Of a DNA stretch of 64,000 nt, positions 26,601 to 35,390 are shown one piece after another. Both the position numbers and the translations under genes were made by a program. The notes under the pieces were generated by a model. The model ran no database searches. It was not told where the DNA came from and was given only the letters and a program-made list of their open reading frames with translations. Every line of letters starts with the position of its first letter. Position 1 is the stretch's first letter. Source of the stretch: PCC-6802 sp943367755 (lineage in GTDB: Bacteria; Cyanobacteriota; Cyanobacteriia; Pseudanabaenales; Pseudanabaenaceae); the NCBI GenBank assembly GCA_943367755.1, contig CALRKB020000004.1:1-64000 (forward strand), in the 5' to 3' direction.

Positions 26601-27794
26601 ATGGGAAACTCGAAAACTCAATGGGGTGATATGGCAAATAATTTCGCAAATGTTTGGGCAGACACGGGAACTCAGATGTGGAAAAACTGGATCGATCTAA
26701 TGGGTTCGATGCCCGTCGTTAATCCTATTGCTAACCCCGTCACCGACACCAAACCAGAATTCAAATATTTCACGCAACGGTTCGCCGACAATCAGGAACT
26801 ATTTGCACGGTTTTTCAAACTGTCGTTCAATGCCTGGACGGAAATCTTCCCCAAGGTTGAAGCTGGCGAAAACTGGCAGCAGTCGTTGAACAAATATACA
26901 GACCAGATGCGCAAGCAACTTGACGACTTTTTCACGGGTACGCTCAAGGTCAGTCAGGATGCGGGGCAACTATGGCAGCTCTATCTCCAGGAAACGCAAA
27001 AGTTGAACCAGCTTTGGTCATCTGCCCTAACCTCGACTCTCAGTCCGATGAGTAAGACGGTAACTGGTGGGAGCGAATCCTGGATCGAGCTAAACAATCT
27101 CTATTGGAATCTATTGTACGAAGAGACTTTCGGCAGCTTGATGCAGAGTCCTATCCTGGGACCTACTCGTGAGTTAAACGGCAAAATGCTGAGAGCTTTT
27201 GATGCCTGGACAAATCTCTATCGGGCAACCACTGACTTCCAAGTCGTATTAGCTAATATTCAAGTTCGCTCTTTTGAAGCCCTAATGCGAGAACTGGTCT
27301 CTATGGCAGAAAAGGGCGAGAAAGTCGAAGATTGGCGGCAGTTTCAGCAGATTTGGGGGCGAGTCGCCGATGAAGTATTCGCCGAGGCGTTCTGTTCTGA
27401 AGACAACCTCAGGGTGCGTGGTAAATTCCTGAACGCGCTCAATACCTACAGACTTTATCAGAACGAATTGATGGATCTGTGGATGAAAATGATGAACATT
27501 CCTTCGCGCAGTGAGGTGGATGAGATGCACAAAAACGTCTATGAGTTGCGTAAGGAAGTGAAAACCCTGAAAAAAGCCCTGGCTAAATATGAGGCTCTAG
27601 ATTCCAAAGTCAGCAAAAGTCCTATAAAAGGTGCAGTAGAAACACAGAAGTCAGGAATTAGTGAGGCTGAGGAATCTAAAAACAGTGCAGTTCAGGAATC
27701 CAAAGATATTGCAGTTCAGGAACCTAAAGATAGCACTGCTCAGGAGCCAAAATCCTATCGCAAGCCCAAGTCTAATCCGGACAAACCGTTCTAG
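26601..27794 (+). CDS. phaE: Class III PHA synthase subunit PhaE
   Basis: 397 residues from the ATG after GAGGAGA; upstream in-frame codons have no start support. Rich in Trp and helical throughout, with the PhaE pattern of WKNWIDLM near the N-terminus and LRAFDAWTNLYRA... in the second half. A coiled-coil follows (VYELRKEVKTLKKAL, about 310-330). The last ~55 residues are a low-complexity tail with repeated QE(S/P)KDxAVQ units, longer than in many homologues. PhaE forms the active synthase with PhaC and is needed for granule-associated polymerisation. phaC follows after 57 bp. Residues 170-237 are the part shared with the RHH protein. Confidence 0.93.
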   Translation: MGNSKTQWGDMANNFANVWADTGTQMWKNWIDLMGSMPVVNPIANPVTDTKPEFKYFTQRFADNQELFARFFKLSFNAWTEIFPKVEAGENWQQSLNKYTDQMRKQLDDFFTGTLKVSQDAGQLWQLYLQETQKLNQLWSSALTSTLSPMSKTVTGGSESWIELNNLYWNLLYEETFGSLMQSPILGPTRELNGKMLRAFDAWTNLYRATTDFQVVLANIQVRSFEALMRELVSMAEKGEKVEDWRQFQQIWGRVADEVFAEAFCSEDNLRVRGKFLNALNTYRLYQNELMDLWMKMMNIPSRSEVDEMHKNVYELRKEVKTLKKALAKYEALDSKVSKSPIKGAVETQKSGISEAEESKNSAVQESKDIAVQEPKDSTAQEPKSYRKPKSNPDKPF

Positions 27795-27851
27795 TATCCC
27801 GCCGGCAAATTGCCTGCTTCAGTTGCTTCAGGAAAAAGGAGAAAGAGAACT

Positions 27852-28949
27852 ATGCTGCCATTTTTTACACAGATGCGTCTTGAGGATATGACCCACGAGT
27901 ACACCGAGTTGGCCCAAAAGGTGGTCAAAGGCATCGAAAACTTGAGTCGCTTGCGGGAAGAAGACATCGAGATCGGCGTTACCCCTAAAGACGTTGTCTA
28001 CCAGGAAGACAAGCTTGTGCTATATCGCTTTAAACCGATGGTGGAAAAACCACTGCACGTTCCAGTCTTGATTGTCTATGCTCTGGTCAATCGTCCATTT
28101 ATGGTTGACCTGCAAGAAGATAGATCGTTAGTAGCCAATTTGCTCAAGCTAGGATTGGATGTCTATTTGATCGACTGGGGGTATCCCAGTCGTGCCGATC
28201 GCTGGCTGACTCTGGACGATTACATTAATGGCTATATCAATAACTGTGTCGATTTTATCCGAGCCAGTCATGGATTGGAGAAAATTAACCTGTTAGGAAT
28301 TTGTCAGGGTGGAACTTTTAGCCTTTGCTACGCATCTATTTACCCAGAAAAGGTGAAGAACGAAATCGTGATGGTTGCTCCCGTAGATTTTCACATTCCC
28401 AATGCCTTATTGAATATGCGGGGTGGGTGTACGATGGGATCGGAAGCACTCGATGTCGATCTGATGGTGGATTGCTTAGGCAATATCCCCGGCGATTTTC
28501 TGAACCTTGAATTCTTAATGCTCAAACCCCAACAGTTGGGAATCCAGAAATATCTCGATTTCCCGGAGATCGTGACCAGCGAAGATAAGCTATTGAATTT
28601 CATGCGCATGGAAAAGTGGATCTTTGATAGTCCCGATCAAGCGGGTGAAGCTTACCGTCAGTTTATGAAAGACTTCTATCAGAGCAACAAACTAATTAAA
28701 GGCGAGATAGAGATCGGCGATCGCCGCGTCGATCTAAAAAACGTTTGCATGCCAGTTTTGAATATCTATGCTGACAAAGATCACCTCGTGCCTCCCGAAT
28801 CTACGTTGGCCTTGGAGAAGTATGTAGGCAGCGAAGATTATACCGTGCGCTCTTTCCCTGTCGGACATATCGGCATGTATGTCAGCGGAAAGGTACAGCG
28901 AGATCTACCTCCTACGATCGTCGACTGGTTGAAGGCCCGAGCTGATTAA
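27852..28949 (+). CDS. phaC: Class III poly(3-hydroxyalkanoate) synthase subunit PhaC
   Basis: 365 residues, the size of class III PhaC. The lipase-like box is GICQGG, with nucleophile Cys151 in place of Ser. Asp310 (DKDHLVPP) and His339 (VGHIGMY) complete the catalytic triad. It polymerises (R)-3-hydroxybutyryl-CoA. The start is the ATG following AAAAGGAGAAAG. Same strand and probable operon with phaE; a phasin gene converges from downstream. Confidence 0.96.
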   Translation: MLPFFTQMRLEDMTHEYTELAQKVVKGIENLSRLREEDIEIGVTPKDVVYQEDKLVLYRFKPMVEKPLHVPVLIVYALVNRPFMVDLQEDRSLVANLLKLGLDVYLIDWGYPSRADRWLTLDDYINGYINNCVDFIRASHGLEKINLLGICQGGTFSLCYASIYPEKVKNEIVMVAPVDFHIPNALLNMRGGCTMGSEALDVDLMVDCLGNIPGDFLNLEFLMLKPQQLGIQKYLDFPEIVTSEDKLLNFMRMEKWIFDSPDQAGEAYRQFMKDFYQSNKLIKGEIEIGDRRVDLKNVCMPVLNIYADKDHLVPPESTLALEKYVGSEDYTVRSFPVGHIGMYVSGKVQRDLPPTIVDWLKARAD

Positions 28950-28968
28950 TTACAAATTTGTCTAAATC

Positions 28969-28999
28969 AAAAAACCTCAAGTGGGATCGCTACTTGAGG
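28969..28999 (-). terminator. Intrinsic terminator for the phasin gene, shared hairpin with phaC
   Basis: Perfect 8-bp stem CCTCAAGT / ACTTGAGG with a 9-base loop. On the minus strand it is followed by six Ts, 40 bases after the phasin stop. On the plus strand it follows phaC by 25 bases but lacks a T-run, so it is stronger for the phasin. Confidence 0.75.
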
Positions 29000-29038
29000 A
29001 ATAAGTCTTATTGCAACCGGCTGGTTTCAGGCGATCGC

Positions 29039-29317
29039 TCATGTGGCACTAGCTTTCTCACCAGATCTCTTCCGCATCAGTTCAAAATAGTCAGCCCAAA
29101 ATTGCTTTTGAGTTTCCATCATCATCTGAGTAGATTTCTCTTGAGCTTCGAGATAAGTTTTCACAGCTTCCTCCTGAAATTTCAGGTTTTTTTCAAAGTT
29201 CCCCGAGAGATCGAGATCTACTTTCCCATTTGGCATACTTTCCAGACAAGTGTCAAAAAAGTTCTTTTGCCATTCAAGCCATTGTTTTTGGTAATCTTCA
29301 ATAAACTTAGTATCCAT
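29039..29317 (-). CDS. phaP: PhaP-type phasin (PHB granule-associated protein)
   Basis: 92 residues, wholly helical and amphipathic, starting MDTKFIEDYQKQWLEWQKNFF. It has heptad-like spacing and an acidic/basic mix (KFQEEAVKTYLEAQEKSTQ). Size, composition and position beside phaC match the small cyanobacterial phasins that coat PHB granules and set their number and surface. No signal peptide or membrane segment. Transcribed convergently with phaEC. The assignment rests on composition and context more than on catalytic motifs. Confidence 0.75.
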   Translation of the reverse strand: MDTKFIEDYQKQWLEWQKNFFDTCLESMPNGKVDLDLSGNFEKNLKFQEEAVKTYLEAQEKSTQMMMETQKQFWADYFELMRKRSGEKASAT

Positions 29318-29607
29318 TGACTGTCAACCGCTAGATACTCCATCTTTCTTAAGATAGAGAGAAAGTGGGGCGGAATATACCACTTCCTTTTCTTGCTGTT
29401 ATTCTATTATACGAATCCCGAATAAATTAGATCTCTAAAATTGTTAAATCTTCATGTTTCTGCGGTTCAGAAACTATTCGTCATAGAGCGCTATAACTGC
29501 GATTCAATCAACTTTTGACGACTGTTACAGAATCAACTCACGGCGATCGATTGGCCCCTAAACCTCAGAGTACTGTTGCATGCAGAAACCTGCAGTAAGA
29601 CCATGTA

Positions 29608-29955
29608 CTACCTTCCTAAAGCAGGTATAGCAGGTGATTGAATCAAGCTACTCACTTCGTAGAATGAAGTCTTTGGCACTTCAACAAATAATGGCAACAT
29701 CTTTGTCAAAATGGATTTATAGGTCTCAGTGTAGTTATCTTCCATATCACCAATACTTTCCCAAAATATGACAGCTATACCGCGATCCGTGCCAGGTTCT
29801 TGCAATAGATAAGCGCCTTTAAACCCATGAAAGTAAGTGGATACAGCTTTCTCGTAAAGTTGCTTTGCTTCTTCAAATTTGCCAGACTTGAACTCCCCAA
29901 TTGCGACAAAAGCAAATCTATGTTTTAAAAAATCCAAAAATTCTGTCATAACCAT
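29608..29955 (-). CDS. Dimeric alpha/beta-barrel (ABM-like) protein
   Basis: 115 residues; the ATG two codons in may be the true start. Pattern of a ferredoxin-like monooxygenase fold: FVAIGEFKSGKFEEAKQLYEKAV, then GAYLLQEPGTDRGIAVIFWES and a C-terminal strand. Such small proteins include heme- or quinol-handling monooxygenases and many of unknown role. Nothing in the context defines it. The 290 bp between it and the phasin gene hold no feature I can support. Confidence 0.55.
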   Translation of the reverse strand: MVMTEFLDFLKHRFAFVAIGEFKSGKFEEAKQLYEKAVSTYFHGFKGAYLLQEPGTDRGIAVIFWESIGDMEDNYTETYKSILTKMLPLFVEVPKTSFYEVSSLIQSPAIPALGR

Positions 29956-30549
29956 TAACGCTCCTACTTAAACTTGAGTTTCTCTGAAGAGGAAATTCAT
30001 ATCGTGTTTTCTCGAATAGGAAGCACTTATTGCGAGCTTTTACTTGTATCGAAGTATTATTCTACAAAATACTCCTCACAAGGTACGCAAGCATTTGCCT
30101 TTACCTTCAAGAAGCATCTTCACAATAAATACCTCCAATTAAAGATGCAAAGAATCCTTCCATTTCAGATCCCCTTCGGTGTTCTACTCGGCACGATATG
30201 ACAAGCAGGAGATCTGAAGGACTATTATATTAACAATAATTATAACTTAATAGTTGTAGAATGATTAAGTTGTTTGGCAAAATTAAGAAACCAGAATTTG
30301 AGGTACTCCTTTATCAATACTTGGGGGAAAATTGGTAAGTCAACGGGTAATGAATGAGGCAAAATTATCGAGGCCGAAGGGGGCTATCTGCTTAAAGTCC
30401 TGGATTGGTGAGAACGCAACCTTCCGACTTACTTGGTTAAAATCTCCCATTGGAGAGATTAATAGATTCAGATCGATCTCTCCCACTTAACAGAACTTGT
30501 TAGACTGAATTTTCTTTAGCAATACTTCGGACAAAATTAAGGAATTAAA
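29956..30549. other. Non-coding stretch, no identified feature
   Basis: No reading frame here has family-like features. Low-complexity AT-rich sequence with scattered short dyads. Its right end borders degenerate transposase sequence, so part of it may be decayed IS DNA that is no longer recognisable. Confidence 0.45.
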
Positions 30550-30824
30550 GAGCCGTAGGAACGAAGTTTTTCGTAGTTACGTTTTTCCTGGCAAAAAGCT
30601 ACAGAAGCATGGATGTCAGTATTATCTCGACCTTCGACCATCTGTAAGGTTTTCGCCACCAGGGATAATGCAAAACAGTCAATCATTGAATGGCTTCGAT
30701 AGACTCCAATTGAGTTGCTTCAATGTCCAACCTAGCAAGTTTGAGTGTGGCAAACAACTGTTCGATCAGCTAACGCCAACAGTACCACTGAATCACCTGA
30801 AGGGCTTGCTCAATGGCAGCTACA
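30550..30824 (-). pseudogene. Degenerate IS4-family transposase C-terminal fragment
   Basis: Read on the minus strand, this stretch gives IQWYCWR-stop-LIEQLFATLK. That carries the YREK signature of IS4-type transposases (Y-2-R-3-E-6-K), followed by LDIEATQLESIEAIQ, a stop, and after a frameshift ALSLVAKTLQMVEGRDNTDIHASVAF. At least two in-frame stops and one frameshift show it is dead. Its edge coincides with the start of the segment duplicated from 10172, suggesting the IS took part in the rearrangement. Confidence 0.75.
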
Positions 30825-30930
30825 GGCGCGATCGCTCTAGTTTTATGTCGGGATTTGCCGTGCAAAGTTTATAGGATTCCGTGCGAATGAGGTGCACAAT
30901 AGGACTAAGATCGATGATTAAGGCAGTCAT
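30825..30930 (-). pseudogene. Uma2-family gene fragment (first 35 codons)
   Basis: From ATG 30930 leftwards it reads MTALIIDLSPIVHLIRTE and continues to KLERSR. This is nearly the same as the N-terminus of the intact Uma2 protein at 9699-10277, then breaks off at the IS4 remnant. It is part of the duplicated segment that runs on to the start of recQ. Confidence 0.78.
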
Positions 30931-31005
30931 CGATTGCTTTCTAGATAGCTATCTTATCAGGCTTATTTAGGCAGATGGCTCCAAGAATTTGCGTGTGTGG
31001 CTGGT

Positions 31006-32448
31006 ATGGAAATAGATTGGGAATCGGTACAGAGTAAGTTTAAGCAAATTTGGGGATATGAGGATTTTCGCTATCCACAAAAAGAGGTGATTACTGCTTT
31101 ATTGCAGCACCGCGATAGCTTGGTCGTACTCGCCACAGGTAGTGGCAAATCGATCTGCTTCCAGTTGCCAGCTTTGCTACAGGAAGGTTTGACAATCGTA
31201 ATATCCCCTTTACTGTCGCTAATGGCCGATCAAGTGCAGGATTTACGCCAGCGCGGGCTACCTGTAGCTACACTCAATAGCACTCTCAATACCTCCGATC
31301 GCCGTCAGATTCTGCAAAAGTTGAGCAGTTTGCGCTTGCTATACGTTTCCCCTGAAACTTTACTCAGTCCTCCCGTTTGGGAACGTCTGTGCGATCGCGA
31401 GATCGCAATTACAGGCTTGATGCTAGATGAAGCGCATTGTCTGGTGCAGTGGGGCGACTCGTTTCGTCCTAGCTATCGCCGCTTGGGTAGCGTGCGGTCG
31501 TCCCTGATGGGACTTAAGTCGCCAAACCATGACAGGATCGCCGTTGCGGCATTTACTGCCACCGCCGATCCGCAGACGCAGCAAGAATTGCAAACCTGCC
31601 TGCAACTCCAAACTCCCCAGATTATTTGTACCAGTCCCTATCGCGCTAATTTGAGCCTGAATGTGGCGATCGCCTGGACAATCGCAGGTCGTAAACGCCA
31701 GTGTTTAAAGTTTATAGAGGCGCATCGCGGTCAACCAGGAATTATCTATATGCGCAGTCGGAGGGAAACAGAAGAATTAGCATCATGGCTGCAAACCCAA
31801 TCCCTGCATAAACAATATTTACAGACTGAGGCTTATCATGCCGGATTACCAGCCGAGGATCGCCGCCGCATCGAGCAACAATGGCTGGCTGGTAAATGCA
31901 AATTTATCGTTTGCACATCTGCGTTTGGACTGGGCATTAACAATCCCAATACTCGCTGGGTACTGCACTATCAAGCCCCCCTGACGCTGGCAGAATATAT
32001 TCAAGAAGTGGGACGGGCAGGTCGTGATGGCAAGCCTGCGGACGCATTAATGCTGGTCAGCGAACCTACAGGTTGGCTAGATGCCAGCGATCGCAACCGT
32101 CAAACCTTCTTCCTGCAACAACAGCAAAATCTGCAACAAAAAGCACAGACTCTGATTCCCAAACTGCCTAAGCAAGGAAATTTCGCCGACGTGACGCGGA
32201 AATATCCTGAGGCCGCGATCGCCTTGGGATTACTGCACAGTGTGGGCAAATTAGTTTGGCACACTCCGTTTGAATACGAAATTCAGCCAGGCAACCATCA
32301 TTTTGACGGCATTGATGAAAAGCCCCTCGAGCAAATGCAGGCATATATCAGCACTCGTGGCTGTCGCTGGGCTTTTCTGATGCAAGCATTTGGCTTTGAA
32401 TCGGGAAATTTACGCTGCGGTACCTGCGATCGCTGTCGTCACAAATAA
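31006..32448 (+). CDS. recQ: RecQ-family ATP-dependent DNA helicase (short form)
   Basis: 480 residues from the ATG, or 483 from a GTG three codons earlier. Motifs: ATGSGKS (Walker A), LDEAH (DEAH box), FTATA, YRANL, ASAFGLGI-type motif V and the QEVGRAGRDG motif VI. A C-terminal zinc-binding region is reduced to CRWAFLMQAFG and CGTCDRC. The HRDC domain and most of the winged helix are absent, as in short cyanobacterial RecQ proteins. Roles are in recombination repair and fork processing. A stub of this gene with an early stop lies at 10.35-10.40 kb. Confidence 0.9.
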   Translation: MEIDWESVQSKFKQIWGYEDFRYPQKEVITALLQHRDSLVVLATGSGKSICFQLPALLQEGLTIVISPLLSLMADQVQDLRQRGLPVATLNSTLNTSDRRQILQKLSSLRLLYVSPETLLSPPVWERLCDREIAITGLMLDEAHCLVQWGDSFRPSYRRLGSVRSSLMGLKSPNHDRIAVAAFTATADPQTQQELQTCLQLQTPQIICTSPYRANLSLNVAIAWTIAGRKRQCLKFIEAHRGQPGIIYMRSRRETEELASWLQTQSLHKQYLQTEAYHAGLPAEDRRRIEQQWLAGKCKFIVCTSAFGLGINNPNTRWVLHYQAPLTLAEYIQEVGRAGRDGKPADALMLVSEPTGWLDASDRNRQTFFLQQQQNLQQKAQTLIPKLPKQGNFADVTRKYPEAAIALGLLHSVGKLVWHTPFEYEIQPGNHHFDGIDEKPLEQMQAYISTRGCRWAFLMQAFGFESGNLRCGTCDRCRHK

Positions 32449-32522
32449 GATCCACAAACACTAGATATTCCCCATGCTCTTGTCAAGCTCACTAAAAAAT
32501 AGATTACCTTAGCCGCTAAAAA

Positions 32523-33113
32523 TTAGATCTCGTAGTGCCAGAAGGGTTGGCGATCTGCTAACAACAACCAATGACGATCTTGTTTCTGAATAACACTGTG
32601 CTTTACAAAGTTATTTAACGCTCGTGTTACCGTAACGCGTGTCGAACCAATCATTTCAGCAATTTCCTGGTGAGTCAGCGTCATATCGATTAACATTCCG
32701 TCCTCAACTTCTTGGCCAAATCTCTTTGCTAGCCAATTGAGCATCCGCCAAACTGCTACCTCAACGTATTTGCACTGCACGATCTGGAGCAGTTCCTCGC
32801 CGTATTGTACGTGCCTGAGGATGGCATCCAGTTCATAGGGCCACTGCAAGCGCGGCAAAGATTTAGCCCTTACTTTAGTAAGGCATTCCACATTGTAGGG
32901 ACTAGAAGTTGAGATGGAACTGCCAACTACATCTCCTGCTCCCCACACCCCCAGACCAATAACTCTACCATCCTCAGACCAGGTGAGCGATCGCACGATT
33001 CCCGATTCTATTTTCCAGAGAGAATCTGGAGTTTGCGGTAAAAGCGATCGCCGCTCAAAGTTGTAGTAGTTGAGATGGAGAACGTTTGCTGGCAAAGATA
33101 AACTGTGGGTCAT
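32523..33113 (-). CDS. Crp/Fnr-family regulator, CysR-like
   Basis: 196 residues from the ATG; a GTG 30 codons upstream (33203) would give 226. The N-terminal beta-roll includes LWKIESGIVRSLTWSEDGR and VWGAGDVVGSS. The C-terminal winged HTH has MTLTHQEIAEMIGSTRVTVTRALN. No NtcA-specific or FeS cysteine pattern is visible. It is divergent from a CysA-type ATPase gene. CysR, a Crp-family activator in Synechococcus, also lies among sulfate permease genes, so a sulfur role is likely by context. Two 26-bp palindromes lie in the shared promoter region. Confidence 0.8.
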   Translation of the reverse strand: MTHSLSLPANVLHLNYYNFERRSLLPQTPDSLWKIESGIVRSLTWSEDGRVIGLGVWGAGDVVGSSISTSSPYNVECLTKVRAKSLPRLQWPYELDAILRHVQYGEELLQIVQCKYVEVAVWRMLNWLAKRFGQEVEDGMLIDMTLTHQEIAEMIGSTRVTVTRALNNFVKHSVIQKQDRHWLLLADRQPFWHYEI

Positions 33114-33236
33114 GGGGTACCTAACTAGACGATTTATGCGGGCGACGAGTACTGTTGGCCTTTGGATAGGAATACGGCTCGTTGATTGAATCAGTGCATT
33201 CACCTAGGCGCAAACGTGCTAAATTCCATTAAATAC

Positions 33237-33262
33237 TACAGTATCCCTAGTAATATACTGTA
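33237..33262. promoter_or_regulatory. 26-bp sulfur-region palindrome, site A (Crp-type regulator promoter)
   Basis: Arms TACAGTA and TACTGTA are perfectly complementary around 12 bp. It lies between the Crp-like gene and cysA, nearest the Crp-like gene. Read on the other strand, its core contains ACTAGGG, like the TAGGA core of the sbpA and cysK sites. Confidence 0.65.
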
Positions 33263-33302
33263 GATTGTTTTGTCGCCAAGCAGTAAGAATTTACAAAAAA
33301 AA

Positions 33303-33328
33303 TACAGTATTTACATGTAAATAGCGTA
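33303..33328. promoter_or_regulatory. 26-bp palindrome, site B (cysA side)
   Basis: TACAGTA-N12-TAGCGTA, with the inner 12 bases TTTACATGTAAA forming their own perfect palindrome. Same 26-bp length as the other sites; 160 bp upstream of the CysA gene. Confidence 0.55.
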
Positions 33329-33487
33329 GATTTAATGTAAAACTATTAACATTGGTTGAGGCAGTGTAAGAGCTAATAGTCTCTGAGGCTACAGAAGCTG
33401 ATATCTTTTTAAGCTATACAGAGAGAAAGCCTTATATTCTGCAGATTTTTCACTTATTTGCGATCTTATAGAGGTAATTTAGGTAGA

Positions 33488-34504
33488 ATGGGTATTTTGA
33501 TTGAGGATGTCTCGAAGCAGTTTGGCGATTTTCAAGCAGTCGATCGCGTTAGTCTAAAAGTTAGTTCGGGTTCGCTGGTGGCTCTACTCGGGCCTTCGGG
33601 GTCTGGAAAATCAACTTTGTTGCGCCTGATTGCTGGTTTAGAGTTACCCGATCGCGGCCAAGTATGGATCGCTGATAGTGATGCCACCTACCAACCAGTG
33701 CAGAATCGCAACATTGGTTTCGTCTTCCAGCACTATGCTTTGTTTAAACACATGACGGTGTCGGAAAACATTGGGTTTGGGTTAGATATACGCAAAACCT
33801 CTCAGTTAGCTGTTAAGCAAAAAGTAAGGGAGCTGCTAGAACTCGTACAGATGCAGGGATTAGGCGATCGCTATCCATCCCAACTGTCCGGCGGACAGCG
33901 ACAGCGAATCGCACTAGCTAGAGCTTTGGCAGTCGCGCCGCAAATTCTCCTGCTCGACGAGCCATTTGGGGCATTAGATGCCAAGGTACGGAAGGAGTTG
34001 CGGGTATGGTTGCGGCAGTTACACCACGAGGTCAACGTCACCACCGTATTTGTGACCCACGACCAGGAAGAAGCAATGGAAGTCGCGGACGAAATTGTGA
34101 TTATGAATAAAGGTCGCATAGAGCAGGTAGGTTCGCCCACGGAAATTTACGATCGCCCAGCCTCGTCTTTTGTCATGAGTTTTATTGGCGAAGTAAGCGT
34201 GCTGTCAGGGCGGATTATTGCCCATCACCTCAATGTCGATCCCGATGATAAAGTTTATCTGCGCCCACACGATGTAGAAGTGTTTGACGGACAGGACGAA
34301 CAAATGAATGGGTATGTGCCGGCTAAGGTCAACTATGTGGCGCATCTCGGTCGGGAAATCCAAACGGAGGTAACCTTGCCAGATCAACAGTTGCTAACGA
34401 TCAAAATCAATCGCGATCGCTTCGATCAACTGCAGTTAGTAGCTAAGCAGAAAGTCTACATTAAACCACGTCAGACTAAAATCTTCCCCGCACCAGTGGT
34501 CTAG
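33488..34504 (+). CDS. cysA: Sulfate/thiosulfate-type ABC transporter ATP-binding protein
   Basis: 338 residues from ATG GGT ATT; a TTG ten codons upstream is less likely. Walker A GPSGSGKST, Q-loop, signature LSGGQRQR, Walker B LLLDEPFGALD and H-loop VTHDQ are all intact. A C-terminal regulatory TOBE-type domain follows (VYLRPHDVEVF). This C-domain pattern fits CysA, but the substrate is assigned partly from the neighbouring sulfur genes. No CysT/CysW permease lies in the window. The next gene starts two bases after its stop. Confidence 0.85.
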   Translation: MGILIEDVSKQFGDFQAVDRVSLKVSSGSLVALLGPSGSGKSTLLRLIAGLELPDRGQVWIADSDATYQPVQNRNIGFVFQHYALFKHMTVSENIGFGLDIRKTSQLAVKQKVRELLELVQMQGLGDRYPSQLSGGQRQRIALARALAVAPQILLLDEPFGALDAKVRKELRVWLRQLHHEVNVTTVFVTHDQEEAMEVADEIVIMNKGRIEQVGSPTEIYDRPASSFVMSFIGEVSVLSGRIIAHHLNVDPDDKVYLRPHDVEVFDGQDEQMNGYVPAKVNYVAHLGREIQTEVTLPDQQLLTIKINRDRFDQLQLVAKQKVYIKPRQTKIFPAPVV

Positions 34505-34506
34505 CT

Positions 34507-35307
34507 ATGGATAGCCGTGCGATCGGACGCAGAATATTGTTTGCTCTATTATTGGCAGCCATCCTGTTCAGCCCTTTTAAGATTATCAATGCTGGAGAGA
34601 GGGGAGTGGTGATGAAGTTTGGTCAGGTACAGGAGCAGGTACTGGGTGAAGGCATTCACATGGTTATTCCTCTGGTCGAAACTGTGAAGAATTTGAGCGT
34701 GCGCGTGCAAAAACAGGAAAGCTCGGCTGAAGCTTCCTCTAAGGATCTACAAGATGTTTTCACAGATGTCGCACTCAACTGGCATATCGTGCCGGAGGAA
34801 GCCAACCTGATTTTTCAACGAATTGGCGATGAGCATAACGTTGTGGATGGAATTATTAATCCCGCCGTAGAGGAAGTATTAAAGGCTGTAATGGCTAAAT
34901 ACACAGCGGAGGAAATCATTACCAAGCGAGGTGAAGTCAAAGATGGTGTAGACGATCTGCTTACCAGGCGACTGGCCAATTATCACGTCGCCGTTGATGA
35001 TATTTCTCTCGTTCACGTTCACTTCTCACAACGCTTTAGCGATGCGGTAGAAGCAAAACAGATTGCCGAACAGGAGGCAAAACGCGCCGAGTTCGTGGCG
35101 CAAAAAGCAATCAAGGAAGCAGAAACAAGAGTAAACCTGGCAAAAGGAGAAGCAGAGTCGCTACGCCTGATCCGCGATACCTTGACTCCCGAAATATTGC
35201 AAAAACAGGTAATCGATAAATGGGATGGCAACCTGCCATTAATCTTAGGTGAGAGCAGCACCAAGTTTTTGGATTTAAATAAGTTGCTCAAACTAAAGAA
35301 ATTCTGA
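34507..35307 (+). CDS. Prohibitin/SPFH-domain membrane protein
   Basis: 266 residues. One N-terminal membrane helix (ILFALLLAAILFSPF) is followed by a prohibitin-type SPFH domain (GERGVVMKFGQVQ, LGEGIHMVIP). A coiled-coil of EAKRAEFVAQKAIKEAE type comes next, and a short C-terminal tail. It should form large rings at the cytoplasmic membrane and may modulate FtsH-type proteolysis. Coupling to cysA (two-base gap) is unusual and may hint at a role in transporter quality control; that is inference. Confidence 0.88.
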   Translation: MDSRAIGRRILFALLLAAILFSPFKIINAGERGVVMKFGQVQEQVLGEGIHMVIPLVETVKNLSVRVQKQESSAEASSKDLQDVFTDVALNWHIVPEEANLIFQRIGDEHNVVDGIINPAVEEVLKAVMAKYTAEEIITKRGEVKDGVDDLLTRRLANYHVAVDDISLVHVHFSQRFSDAVEAKQIAEQEAKRAEFVAQKAIKEAETRVNLAKGEAESLRLIRDTLTPEILQKQVIDKWDGNLPLILGESSTKFLDLNKLLKLKKF

Positions 35308-35323
35308 AGTAAATAGAATCTCT

Positions 35324-35390
35324 GTAGGGGCAGGTTTTGCCATCGATTTACGGCTAGAACCATTGAATCTAGGCTAAACCTGCCCCCTAC
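35324..35390. terminator. Long inverted repeat between convergent genes
   Basis: GTAGGGGCAGGTTT (35324-35337) pairs with AAACCTGCCCCCTAC (35376-35390), with one bulge and a 38-base loop. The GTAGGGGCAGGTTT type of dyad is a common interspersed cyanobacterial repeat. Its place between convergent stops suggests a bidirectional terminator. It overlaps the last codons of the DUF202 gene. Confidence 0.6.

Noticed and set aside
29974..30201. 75-residue reading frame divergent from the ABM-like gene
   Set aside because: No recognisable pattern, and codon content unlike neighbouring genes.
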